The translations under genes and the position numbers were made by a program. This document shows positions 18,632 to 26,149 of a stretch of DNA of 28,811 nt, piece by piece. The notes under the pieces are model-generated. The model was not told where the DNA came from. It did no database searches and was given only the letters and a program-made list of their open reading frames with translations. Source of the DNA: a virus; IMG/VR virus record IMGVR_UViG_3300006922_000128, positions 1 to 28,811 of that record, one strand, 5' to 3'. The number at the start of each line of letters is the position of its first letter. Positions within the stretch are counted from its first letter, which is position 1.

Positions 18632-20200
18632 ATGCCTAAAGGAACGCAGGATTACAGTTTAACCAAACGAGCATTTGCAAAGCAAAACTTCACCGAAGAT
18701 CAAATCGTTGAGTTACAAAATTGTATGGATCTAATGACTGGTCCAGCATACTTTATGGAACATTTTGTAAAAATACAACACCCTACAAAAGGCGGAATTA
18801 AGTTTGAGCCTTTTGAATTCCAAGAAAGATTAATTGATACATATTCTAAATATCGATACAGTATTAACATGTTACCCAGACAGACTGGTAAAACAACATG
18901 TGCGGCCGCATACTTACTTTGGTATGCAATGTTTGTAGCAGACAGCACAATACTTGTAGCGGCACATAAACACACAGGTGCTCAAGAGATCATGCAACGT
19001 ATTAGGTATGCTTACGAAAGTGTACCTGATCATATTAGAGCAGGTGTTACAGAATACAACAAAGGTAGTTTAAGTTTTGATAATGGTAGCAGGATAGTTA
19101 GTGCTACAACAACTGAAAATACTGGTAGGGGTATGTCACTTTCATTGGTATACTTAGATGAGTTTGCATTCGTACCGCCACGCATCGCGTCTGAGTTTTG
19201 GACAGCACTATCGCCGACATTAAGTACAGGCGGTAAGTGTATTGTTACAAGTACACCTAACAGTGACGACGACACATTTGCAAACATATGGCATCAAGCA
19301 ATACAACAAGTAGACGAATACGGAGAAGAACAAGACGTAGGCACAAATGGATTTAAAGCATTTCGTGTTAATTGGCAAGAGCACCCAGACAGAGACGAAC
19401 TTTGGGCAAAAGCAGAACGTAGTAGAATTGGCGAAGAAAGATTTAGACGTGAACACGAATGTGAATTTATTATATACGATGAAACACTTATAGATTCTCT
19501 TAAATTAGTTGACATGAAAGGTGTTGATCCAATCAGACGCAGTGGCCAAATACGTTGGTATGAAAACATTGACCCAAACAAAATATATGTAATAACACTT
19601 GACCCTAGTACAGGAACAGGCGGCGACAATGCGGCCATAGTGTGTTATGATTTACCTAGTATGAATCAAGTGTGCGAATGGCAACACAATAAAACTCCCA
19701 TAGAAGGACAAATAAAACTACTACGAGATATAGCATTAGAATTAAAAAGCGAAGGTGCTACAGAAATATACTGGACTGTAGAAAATAATGCTATCGGCGA
19801 AGCGGCATTAGTAGTAATCAGAGACACAGGCGAAGAAAGTTTCCCAGGCACATTCTTGCATGAACCAAATAAAGTACAAGGCAAAAAAGGAAGAAAAGGT
19901 TACCACACACATCATAAAAACAAAATGGAAGGTGCGTTAGCAATGAAACGACTTATAGAAAGTGGTAAACTTAAATTGCGTAGTAAAAACATTATTAGAG
20001 AATTAAAAGAATTTGTAGCACGTGGTACAACCTTTGCGGCAAAACCAGGAGGCAGTGATGACTTGGTTATGGCTACATTAGTAGCAGTTAGAATGATAAC
20101 ATACATAGCACAATACGAAGATGCTATATATGACGAAATAGAAACCAGTGTAGGCGATGATGACGATTACAGTGGTCCTATGCCAATAGGTGTTTTATAA
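18632..20200 (+). CDS. gp17: Large terminase subunit, packaging ATPase/nuclease (gp17-like)
   Basis: 522 residues (T4 gp17, 610). It docks on the portal, drives DNA into the prohead with ATP and cuts the concatemer. Visible: the ATPase domain with Walker A RQTGKTT (83-89, Lys87), Walker B VYLDEF (173-178) and coupling motif STPN (207-210); then the RNase H-like nuclease with LDPSTGTGGDN (Asp324), a central WTVENN acid (about 370) and SDDLVMATL near the C terminus, the usual acidic triad. The start ATG 18632 lies at the predicted late +1. It is shorter mainly at the ends. The protein following it in the same direction has its own late box. Confidence 0.96.
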   Translation: MPKGTQDYSLTKRAFAKQNFTEDQIVELQNCMDLMTGPAYFMEHFVKIQHPTKGGIKFEPFEFQERLIDTYSKYRYSINMLPRQTGKTTCAAAYLLWYAMFVADSTILVAAHKHTGAQEIMQRIRYAYESVPDHIRAGVTEYNKGSLSFDNGSRIVSATTTENTGRGMSLSLVYLDEFAFVPPRIASEFWTALSPTLSTGGKCIVTSTPNSDDDTFANIWHQAIQQVDEYGEEQDVGTNGFKAFRVNWQEHPDRDELWAKAERSRIGEERFRREHECEFIIYDETLIDSLKLVDMKGVDPIRRSGQIRWYENIDPNKIYVITLDPSTGTGGDNAAIVCYDLPSMNQVCEWQHNKTPIEGQIKLLRDIALELKSEGATEIYWTVENNAIGEAALVVIRDTGEESFPGTFLHEPNKVQGKKGRKGYHTHHKNKMEGALAMKRLIESGKLKLRSKNIIRELKEFVARGTTFAAKPGGSDDLVMATLVAVRMITYIAQYEDAIYDEIETSVGDDDDYSGPMPIGVL

Positions 20201-20211
20201 TTAGTTTTTTT

Positions 20212-20219
20212 GATAAATA
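20212..20219 (+). promoter_or_regulatory. T4-like late promoter box, leaderless start
   Basis: TTTTTTTGATAAATA; the core GATAAATA gives a predicted +1 at 20225, the A of the downstream ATG. Confidence 0.75.
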
Positions 20220-20224
20220 TAAGT

Positions 20225-21460
20225 ATGAACAATAAAGCAGAAATTAACAGTAAACTATTTGATTTCCTAAAAGGTAATGGTTTAAAACTGACTTTAAAAG
20301 ACGACCAGGGCAACGATACATTAGAAGTTGAGGATGCCGAGAGATTTTTTAGCAGTGATCCAAACTTAATGGTCACTATAGATCCAGAAGAAAAAGAAGT
20401 TAAGTTAAGTAGATCTAAAGTTGTTCATGAAGACATCATAAATAAAATACATAAAGGTGTAAAGGAAATTGCCCATAACGGATTATACAGTTTTAAATAT
20501 AAAATATACGGCAAAAATATAACACCAAAACATGATGAGTATAAAGTGAAATCAGAAGTTACAGAAGCAAGTTTAGGAAAAATGTATGGTAGCACCAAAA
20601 CAAGTTACCAACCATTAGACGCAGTCAAAATAGTTGTAAGACACACTAAACCTGTGAACGAAGAAGTTAGAGGTTCTAGAAGCAGACAAATATCTAAAAT
20701 CTTTATACAACGAGCAGATGAAAGATTTGCACTACCTCATAAAAGTTTAGCAGGTGCCAGAGCAATGGCACGTCACGTACATAACGGCGGTAATCCTTTT
20801 GACCAAGTAGGTCATTCCATTAATGAAATGGTACAAAATATCACAGACTTATCACAGTTTGTTAGATATGTAGACAGAAAAGGTTTAGTTAATGAAGAAA
20901 ACAACGAGTATGTACAAATAGCAAAAGAATCAATATCTACAATGAGACAAAACTTAAAACAATTAAGTGGAGCAAAATCATATGCTAAAGCAGTAGATAC
21001 AATTGATGCAATGAATACATTGACATTAAGCGAAGATGAACAAGATTTATCAAGTTTATTCACAGAAAAGCATGTTGACAATACTGTACAATCTGCATTT
21101 CCTAGCATTAATAGACTAGTTAATATTCAACGTTCAGTTGCAGAATACATTGAAAATTCTATTGAAAATAATAGATTCAGTGTACCAGCAATTAACGAAG
21201 AGGCTGTTGAATTTCCGAATAAGAAATCTGAAATTGCACACAAATTAAATACAATTAGTGAAAGCATAGATGATAAGATCTTAAAAGAATTTATCAACAA
21301 CACAACAGTTAAGATTCTGAAAGATCAGAAACTTGACGAATTTACTGTAAACATGGTTAAGAAATTAATCAGTAAAGTAAACGAGAAAGTAGAAAGTAAT
21401 ATAGACCAAGATTTAGTAGAATTTGTTGATTTTACCGAAAAACTAAACAAAATCTGTTAA
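20225..21460 (+). CDS. Conserved phage protein of unknown function after the terminase
   Basis: 412 residues from ATG 20225; the in-frame TTG at 20210 lies inside the promoter. An N-terminal beta-rich part (to about 100) is followed by the distinctive segment GSRSRQISKIFIQRADERFALPHKSLAGARAMARHVHNGGNPFDQVGHSI (about 160-205). Then comes a long helical region with several SIxxxRxxLKxL-like heptads. The RSR.I..IFI....ERF..P...LAGARAMARHV..GG pattern recalls an uncharacterised protein seen in marine T4-like phages, probably a virion or assembly component given its late leaderless expression. No catalytic motif is evident. The 158 bases after it hold only the gp32 promoter and leader. Confidence 0.7.
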   Translation: MNNKAEINSKLFDFLKGNGLKLTLKDDQGNDTLEVEDAERFFSSDPNLMVTIDPEEKEVKLSRSKVVHEDIINKIHKGVKEIAHNGLYSFKYKIYGKNITPKHDEYKVKSEVTEASLGKMYGSTKTSYQPLDAVKIVVRHTKPVNEEVRGSRSRQISKIFIQRADERFALPHKSLAGARAMARHVHNGGNPFDQVGHSINEMVQNITDLSQFVRYVDRKGLVNEENNEYVQIAKESISTMRQNLKQLSGAKSYAKAVDTIDAMNTLTLSEDEQDLSSLFTEKHVDNTVQSAFPSINRLVNIQRSVAEYIENSIENNRFSVPAINEEAVEFPNKKSEIAHKLNTISESIDDKILKEFINNTTVKILKDQKLDEFTVNMVKKLISKVNEKVESNIDQDLVEFVDFTEKLNKIC

Positions 21461-21533
21461 ATCTGATATATATTAGAGTAAAGTTAATTTAGAAGAAATT
21501 TTAAATTAGATTACATAACATGGCAAAAAGAGG

Positions 21534-21562
21534 TTGACTTCAACTTCAAAAGGCATTATAAT
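21534..21562 (+). promoter_or_regulatory. Strong sigma70 promoter of gp32
   Basis: TTGACT at 21534-21539, 17 bases, TATAAT at 21557-21562. Expected start near 21569 with a 50-base leader ending in AAGGAGA (21607-21613). It marks the switch from late virion genes to the replication and recombination block. Confidence 0.88.
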
Positions 21563-21618
21563 AGGCAAACAAGTGTAAGAATTTATGTTTACACGACATG
21601 GCAAACAAGGAGAAAAAC

Positions 21619-22626
21619 ATGGCAACATTGGCTGAAATTAGAGCAAAACTAGCCGCAATGGATACTAAACCAGGCGGTTCACAAACAGGTGGCGATAATG
21701 CTATCTACCCATTTTGGAACATCTCAGAGGGCACTAGTGCTACACTAAGATTTCTTCCAGACGGAGACCCCAACAACACATTCTTTTGGACTGAACGACA
21801 AATGATTCGTTTACAGTTCCCTGGCATAAAGGGTGGTGATATGAAACCTACAACTGTACAAGTACCTTGTATGGAAATGTGGGGAGAACAATGTCCGGTT
21901 CATAACGAAATCAGACCTTGGTTCAAAGATTCTTCATTAGAAGATATGGGTCGTAAGTATTGGAAAAAGAGAAGTTATATTTTCCAAGGGTATGTAGTAG
22001 ATAGTCCACTACAAGAGGACACAACTCCAGAGAATCCAATCAGAAGATTCATCATTGGACCTCAAATATTCAACATTATCAAGGGTGCATTAATGGACCC
22101 AGATATGGAAAATATTCCAACAGATTATGTCAACGGTACAGACTTTAGATTGACAAAAACCACAAAAGGTCAGTATGCTGACTATTCAACAAGTAAGTGG
22201 GCAAGAAAAGAAAGATCATTAGATGAGAATGAACTTGCCGCAGTTGATACAAATGGGTTATTTGATCTAAAAGACTTTTTACCTAAGAAGCCATCAGCAG
22301 AGGAAGTAGATGTTATTTACAACATGTTCCAAGATTCTGTAAATGGTGAACTTTATGACAACGATAAGTACGGTAACTTTTTTAGACCTATTGGCCAGGC
22401 CGCACCTGCTAAGGTACAAACACCTTCAGCACCGGCTCAGGCTCCAGCAACTCCAGTAGCAGAAACTACTCCGGCACCAGCACCAGCGGCTGAGCCTGTA
22501 GCACCTGCACCGGCAGTTCAACCAGTAACAGAAACAGTAAGTGCTTCTGCCGAAAACACTTCTAATGAAACTGGTAAAGCATCAGCAGATGACATCCTGC
22601 AGATGATTAGGAATCGTCAACAGTAA
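21619..22626 (+). CDS. gp32: Single-stranded DNA-binding protein (gp32-like)
   Basis: 335 residues from ATG 21619, which has AAGGAGA five bases upstream; the in-frame ATG at 21598 lacks one. gp32 coats ssDNA and organises the replisome and recombination. Family features: a basic N-terminal self-association region (MATLAEIRAKLAAM), the core IYPFWNISEGTSATLRFLPDGDPNNTFFW, a Cys/His cluster C84, C92, H95 where T4 has its zinc ligands, KKRSYIFQGYVVDSP (about 116-130) and RRFIIGPQIFNII. Residues about 260-310 are a Pro/Ala/Thr/Glu linker, and the end SADDILQMIRNRQQ is likely the protein-interaction tip, less acidic than in T4. Confidence 0.92.
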   Translation: MATLAEIRAKLAAMDTKPGGSQTGGDNAIYPFWNISEGTSATLRFLPDGDPNNTFFWTERQMIRLQFPGIKGGDMKPTTVQVPCMEMWGEQCPVHNEIRPWFKDSSLEDMGRKYWKKRSYIFQGYVVDSPLQEDTTPENPIRRFIIGPQIFNIIKGALMDPDMENIPTDYVNGTDFRLTKTTKGQYADYSTSKWARKERSLDENELAAVDTNGLFDLKDFLPKKPSAEEVDVIYNMFQDSVNGELYDNDKYGNFFRPIGQAAPAKVQTPSAPAQAPATPVAETTPAPAPAAEPVAPAPAVQPVTETVSASAENTSNETGKASADDILQMIRNRQQ

Positions 22627-22639
22627 TTGTTGATGACTG

Positions 22640-22701
22640 GTAGCCATACTTAGGGATTTGAATACTTGGTCCTGTTTACTTCAAAGAACTAGTATGGCTA
22701 C
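22640..22701 (+). promoter_or_regulatory. Structured RNA element between gp32 and the SGNH gene
   Basis: GTAGCCATACT (22640-22650) is the exact reverse complement of AGTATGGCTAC (22691-22701), an 11-base-pair stem closing a 40-base loop in which TTGAA (22658-22662) and TTCAA (22679-22683) can pair further. It is followed by ATTTTTAAGG. It could be a weak terminator or attenuator, an RNA-stabilising 3' end for gp32, or a leader structure for the next gene. Confidence 0.7.
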
Positions 22702-22718
22702 ATTTTTAAGGAATAAAA

Positions 22719-23453
22719 ATGAGTACATTATTAGCAATAGGCGATAGCCACACATTTGGGTCAGAGATATATGGCGAAGGCGATAATCGCCCTGAATCAA
22801 TATACAAGGCTTACCCAGAGAAACTAAAACAACTATTAGAAATAGATGAATGTGTTAATCTAGGGCAACCTGGTGCTAGTATTATGCGAACTGAAAGACT
22901 ATTAGTCGAATACTTAGCAGACAATCCCAAACCAGACTTAGTTATACTAGGTTGGACATGTTTAGGCAGATATGAATATGCTGACGGTTTTGATGATGAC
23001 GGTTCGTATCATTATAATTTAGTGAACAGTTGGAGAGCACCAGAAATGACAGAAGGCTCAGAAAGATATGAAACTTATAAACAGTTTTTGCCTATCTGTT
23101 TAGCAGAAGACTTATTAGCACAAAAATATAGGGCAATGTATATATGTGAAAATATATGCAAAAATAATAACATTCCATATCTAATGTTTGATGTAATGAC
23201 AAACACAAAGGATGAAGCACCGCTAGAAGGCGAAGACGTAAAATTTTGGTCAGGTGATCATCCAGTTGATAAATCATTATATAAGGCAATAGATAAAAAC
23301 AATTATATGGAAACAAGTTATTGGGACTGGATTATGAATGGCAAATTTCCAGAAGTTAAAATTAACGGAGGCCATGCCAATGAAGCAGGGCACGAGAGAT
23401 GGGCACAGAAACTAGTCGAAGAATTAAAAGAAAGGAATATATACGGAGTATAA
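22719..23453 (+). CDS. SGNH/GDSL-like hydrolase-fold protein
   Basis: 244 residues with AAGGAA upstream. The start LLAIGDSHTFG carries the block I GDS[HL] nucleophile (Ser10). NLGQPGASI at about 47-55 fits the block II glycine, and LVILGWTC occupies the block III site where GxND is usual. The C-terminal NGGHANEAGH places His219 correctly, but Asn216 stands where the catalytic Asp of DxxH is expected. The fold is therefore clear while classic esterase activity is doubtful, though several SGNH enzymes work as Ser-His dyads. Possible substrates include acetylated glycans or lipids. It sits between gp32 and uvsX, 17 bases after a stable hairpin, away from any structural or lysis genes. Confidence 0.75.
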   Translation: MSTLLAIGDSHTFGSEIYGEGDNRPESIYKAYPEKLKQLLEIDECVNLGQPGASIMRTERLLVEYLADNPKPDLVILGWTCLGRYEYADGFDDDGSYHYNLVNSWRAPEMTEGSERYETYKQFLPICLAEDLLAQKYRAMYICENICKNNNIPYLMFDVMTNTKDEAPLEGEDVKFWSGDHPVDKSLYKAIDKNNYMETSYWDWIMNGKFPEVKINGGHANEAGHERWAQKLVEELKERNIYGV

Positions 23454-23454
23454 A

Positions 23455-24564
23455 ATGCAAAAACCATTTGATTTAAGCAAATTTAGAACCGGCATCACTA
23501 AAAGTATTAGTGGTATTAGTGCCGGTTTTCACGATCCAGTAGATTGGATCAGCACAGGAAACCACACACTCAATTATTTGATCAGTGGTGATTTTAACAA
23601 AGGCGTACCACTAGGTAAAGTTAGTGTGTTCGCTGGTGAGTCCGGTTCAGGTAAAAGTTTTATTTGTTCAGGTAATTTAGTCAGAAATGCACAAGACCAT
23701 GGCTGTCAGGTTGTGTTATTTGACTCAGAAAATGCTCTTGACGACGATTGGCTCAAAGCATTAAACGTTGACACTAGTCCAGAGAAACTATTAAAGATTA
23801 GTGTGTCAATGATTGATGATGTGGCAAAATCTATTTCAGAGTTTATGAAAGACTATAAAAGCAATTATGGTGATTTAGAGTATGATGAAATGCCTAAGTT
23901 ATTATTTGTTGTGGACAGTTTGGGTATGTTGCTAACCCCTACAGATGTAGATCAGTTTCAAAAAGGTGACATGAAAGGTGACATGGGTCGTAAGCCAAAG
24001 GCTCTTACAGCATTGGTTAGAAATACTGTTAACCAATTAGCACCATACCCAATCGGCTTAGTGTGTACTAACCACACTTATGCATCACAGGATATGTTTG
24101 ACCCAGATGATAAAATCAGTGGCGGACAAGGCTTTGTGTATGCAAGTAGCATAGTAGTTGCTATCAAAAAACTAAAACTCAAAGAAGATGCAGACGGTAA
24201 CAAGGTGTCAACAGTACAAGGTATTAGAGCGGCATGTAAAGTAATGAAGTCAAGATACAGCAAACCTTTTGAAGGTGTACAAATTAAGATTCCATATGAA
24301 ACTGGCATGGACCCTTACAGTGGTATGTTAGAAATGCTTGAAGCAAAAGGCATTGTGGAAAAAGTTGGTAACAAACTGTCGTATGTTTCGCCTGTAACTG
24401 GAGAAGAAATAAAAGAGTTCAGAAAAGGCTGGTCAGGAGAAAAACTTCAGGTAATTATAGATGAATGGGGTCAAAATCCTAAAGCAGTAGCAGAAGATAT
24501 CGATGACGATATTGACGAGAATGAAATTGACGACCCTTCAGTATACGAGGAGAATGTTGAATGA
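23455..24564 (+). CDS. uvsX: RecA-like recombinase (UvsX)
   Basis: 369 residues (T4 UvsX, 391). It forms filaments on ssDNA and performs strand exchange, driving recombination-dependent replication. Walker A is GESGSGKS (61-68); Walker B is LLFVVDSLGML (about 148-158). The DNA-binding loop region includes FQKGDMKGDMGRKPKALTALVRNTVNQLAPYP, in which KGDM is repeated by a direct 12-base duplication in the DNA (around 23965-23988). VCTNHTYASQDMFDPDDKISGGQGFVYASS matches the UvsX/RecA loop 2 region. The C terminus is very acidic. Start is one base after the SGNH stop with GGAG upstream; its stop overlaps the next ATG (ATGA). Confidence 0.95.
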   Translation: MQKPFDLSKFRTGITKSISGISAGFHDPVDWISTGNHTLNYLISGDFNKGVPLGKVSVFAGESGSGKSFICSGNLVRNAQDHGCQVVLFDSENALDDDWLKALNVDTSPEKLLKISVSMIDDVAKSISEFMKDYKSNYGDLEYDEMPKLLFVVDSLGMLLTPTDVDQFQKGDMKGDMGRKPKALTALVRNTVNQLAPYPIGLVCTNHTYASQDMFDPDDKISGGQGFVYASSIVVAIKKLKLKEDADGNKVSTVQGIRAACKVMKSRYSKPFEGVQIKIPYETGMDPYSGMLEMLEAKGIVEKVGNKLSYVSPVTGEEIKEFRKGWSGEKLQVIIDEWGQNPKAVAEDIDDDIDENEIDDPSVYEENVE

Positions 24565-24797
24565 CTGTAGATCTAGCATTAATAATTGAGACTTGGGAAT
24601 GTGTCAAGCCTTCTGTAAACGTTAAAGAACGTGACGAGGTTTGTGCAAACTTAGTTAGAGTTTTTGATGAACACGGAATGGTCGACTATGATGAGGTGGG
24701 TATTAATGAATGTGATAAACATTTACGCCAAGCCATAGAAGAATATTTTGAAGTGGACTATCAAGACGATGACGAAGAAGAGGAAGACTGGGATTAG
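24561..24797 (+). CDS. Small acidic protein between uvsX and uvsY
   Basis: 78 residues, strongly acidic, ending in a run of Asp and Glu (YQDDDEEEEDWD). The N-terminal two thirds is predicted helical (LALIIETWECVKPSVNVKERDEVCANLVRVFDEHG...CDKHLRQAIEEYF). The ATG overlaps the uvsX stop by four bases, and uvsY starts two bases after its end, so all three should be translated together. The acidic end could mimic DNA or contact gp32 or UvsX; this is inference. No known family recognised. Confidence 0.68.
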   Translation: MTVDLALIIETWECVKPSVNVKERDEVCANLVRVFDEHGMVDYDEVGINECDKHLRQAIEEYFEVDYQDDDEEEEDWD

Positions 24798-24799
24798 TA

Positions 24800-25258
24800 A
24801 TGGCAGGATGGTATAACAAAGTTTCAGATAATTTAAGTAACATTGTAGATGCAATAGACTACTTTGAAGCAGAGTTAGAAGAGGCAAAAAAAGAGTGTTA
24901 TATTAGAGGTAATGTGGAACGTAATAGTGCCGCATTACCTGGCATTACTGAACACAGGTTCAATCAATTACAAGAAATAGAAGCAATACTAGAACACATA
25001 AACATTCAATTGCGTAAAACACGCAGTAAAGTATTTAGAAACTTTTTGGAAAGTTACAACAGACAATTAACCTCTAGAGATGCAGACAAATATGTTGACG
25101 GCGATGATGAAGTAGTTACACTGACATCATTGGCAAATCAATTTGGTTTGTTGAGAAACAAGTATCTCGGTATAATGAAAGGATTAGACACCAAACAATG
25201 GCAGATAGGACACATAGTGAAATTGAGGACAGCAGGTATGGAAGATATATCAATTTAG
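24800..25258 (+). CDS. uvsY: Recombination mediator (UvsY-like)
   Basis: 152 residues (T4 UvsY, 137). UvsY loads UvsX onto gp32-coated ssDNA. Nearly all helical: WYNKVSDNLSNIVDAIDYFEAELEEAKKE, a GITEHRFNQLQEIEAILEHINIQLRKTRSKVFRNFLESYNRQLTSRDADKYVDGDDEV middle, and LRNKYLGIMKGLDTKQWQIGHIVKLRTAGMEDI at the end. I associate this pattern with proteins annotated UvsY in marine T4-like phages; similarity to T4 UvsY itself is weak by eye. The location right after uvsX and before uvsW strongly supports the call. The next ORF starts 61 bases before its stop. Confidence 0.75.
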   Translation: MAGWYNKVSDNLSNIVDAIDYFEAELEEAKKECYIRGNVERNSAALPGITEHRFNQLQEIEAILEHINIQLRKTRSKVFRNFLESYNRQLTSRDADKYVDGDDEVVTLTSLANQFGLLRNKYLGIMKGLDTKQWQIGHIVKLRTAGMEDISI

Positions 25259-26109
25259 ATATATTAGATGACTTACTTGAATCAATACACGAACTCAAAA
25301 ACGACGACAAATTTGTACTATCACTCGACGAGTCTGTTGAGCCTACACTCGAAGATGTACTAAAATCATATCTTAAATGGCATCAAATAAAAGTAATACC
25401 TAATGCAAAAGGTAACAATGTCTTTGCAACATTACATCAATCACCAAGCAGATTAGTACTAGAATCAGAAGTAAATATTTCGTTTTCATATTTTTATGAT
25501 AACCTAGAAAAAGATATTGACGTCTCTGATATAAGAAAAAATATACTTTCATTAACAGGATATTTTGATATTACATTTCAATCTACTAACAATGGCAATG
25601 ATATATTTACAGCAATAATGACTGCAAGAGAGTATTTTAGACATAATATGTTAGCACATAAGGATTGTGTTATTACTGTTAATAACGCAGATATGAATAC
25701 AATAAATGCATTGTCAAATACTAATTCTACAGGACTTGCTGTAGGATTTAAAGATAACAAAATTGACATTGAAACTCTTAAAACACATTGTGAGGAATCA
25801 GCAGAATTTATCTCTTGTATTATTTTACCAGACGACACAGAAAATGTTAAAGAAGTATGCGACTTAGTTAAGGACTATAATATTATAACAATTAAAATTG
25901 CATCATACGAAGATTTTTTAAGAGGTAAAGAACTGTACAACAACGGTGTTGACATCATTGTGTTTGGACCTGTAGCAACTATAGAAAAGTTGCATTATTA
26001 TTTGCCATATCATAAGCAAGACAACACAGGATATTCATTAGGATTTGGTACAGTATCGCAATCAGGTTACAACAGAAGAAGCATAGAAATTTGTAAAAGT
26101 ATACTATGA
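25198..26109 (+). CDS. Unknown protein with repeated beta-alpha pattern in the recombination cluster
   Basis: 303 residues from ATG 25198, inside the uvsY end; the next Met is far downstream, so either this start or a non-ATG start is used. An N-terminal acidic helix is followed by alternating strand and helix units: CVITVNNADMNTINALS, TGLAVGFKDNKIDIETLKTHCEES, FISCIILPDDTENVKEVCDLVKDY, IITIKIASYEDFLRGKELYNNG, VDIIVFGPVATIEKLHYYL. The rhythm suggests a half or degenerate beta/alpha barrel, ending in GFGTVSQSGYNRRS. No catalytic motif recognised and no family name given. It directly precedes the uvsW promoter. Confidence 0.7.
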   Translation: MADRTHSEIEDSRYGRYINLDILDDLLESIHELKNDDKFVLSLDESVEPTLEDVLKSYLKWHQIKVIPNAKGNNVFATLHQSPSRLVLESEVNISFSYFYDNLEKDIDVSDIRKNILSLTGYFDITFQSTNNGNDIFTAIMTAREYFRHNMLAHKDCVITVNNADMNTINALSNTNSTGLAVGFKDNKIDIETLKTHCEESAEFISCIILPDDTENVKEVCDLVKDYNIITIKIASYEDFLRGKELYNNGVDIIVFGPVATIEKLHYYLPYHKQDNTGYSLGFGTVSQSGYNRRSIEICKSIL

Positions 26110-26114
26110 ATAGA

Positions 26115-26142
26115 TTGACAACACACATATATAATGTATAAT
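26115..26142 (+). promoter_or_regulatory. Sigma70 promoter with uvsW start codon at about +1
   Basis: TTGACA 26115-26120, 16 bases, TATAAT 26137-26142. Transcription is expected at 26149-26150 and the uvsW ATG begins at 26150. No Shine-Dalgarno. A second TATAAT at 26130-26135 is too close to the -35 to serve it. Confidence 0.82.
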
Positions 26143-26149
26143 AAATTTT

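Noticed and set aside
20437-20444. CATAAATA inside the 412-residue gene as a late promoter
   Set aside because: No start codon or Shine-Dalgarno follows at a sensible distance and it lies deep inside a coding region; shows the background rate of the box in AT-rich DNA.
21598-21618. Upstream ATG for gp32
   Set aside because: It lacks a Shine-Dalgarno, while ATG 21619 has AAGGAGA five bases before it; the extra seven residues are the translated ribosome site.
22640-22701. tRNA-like element suggested by a 7-11 bp terminal stem
   Set aside because: Too short between arms, no T-loop GTTC-type sequence and no anticodon arm of correct geometry; treated as an RNA hairpin instead.
23965-23988. 12-base direct repeat in uvsX as a mobile or regulatory repeat
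   Set aside because: It is an in-frame duplication of KGDM within a coding loop and needs no explanation beyond local slippage.
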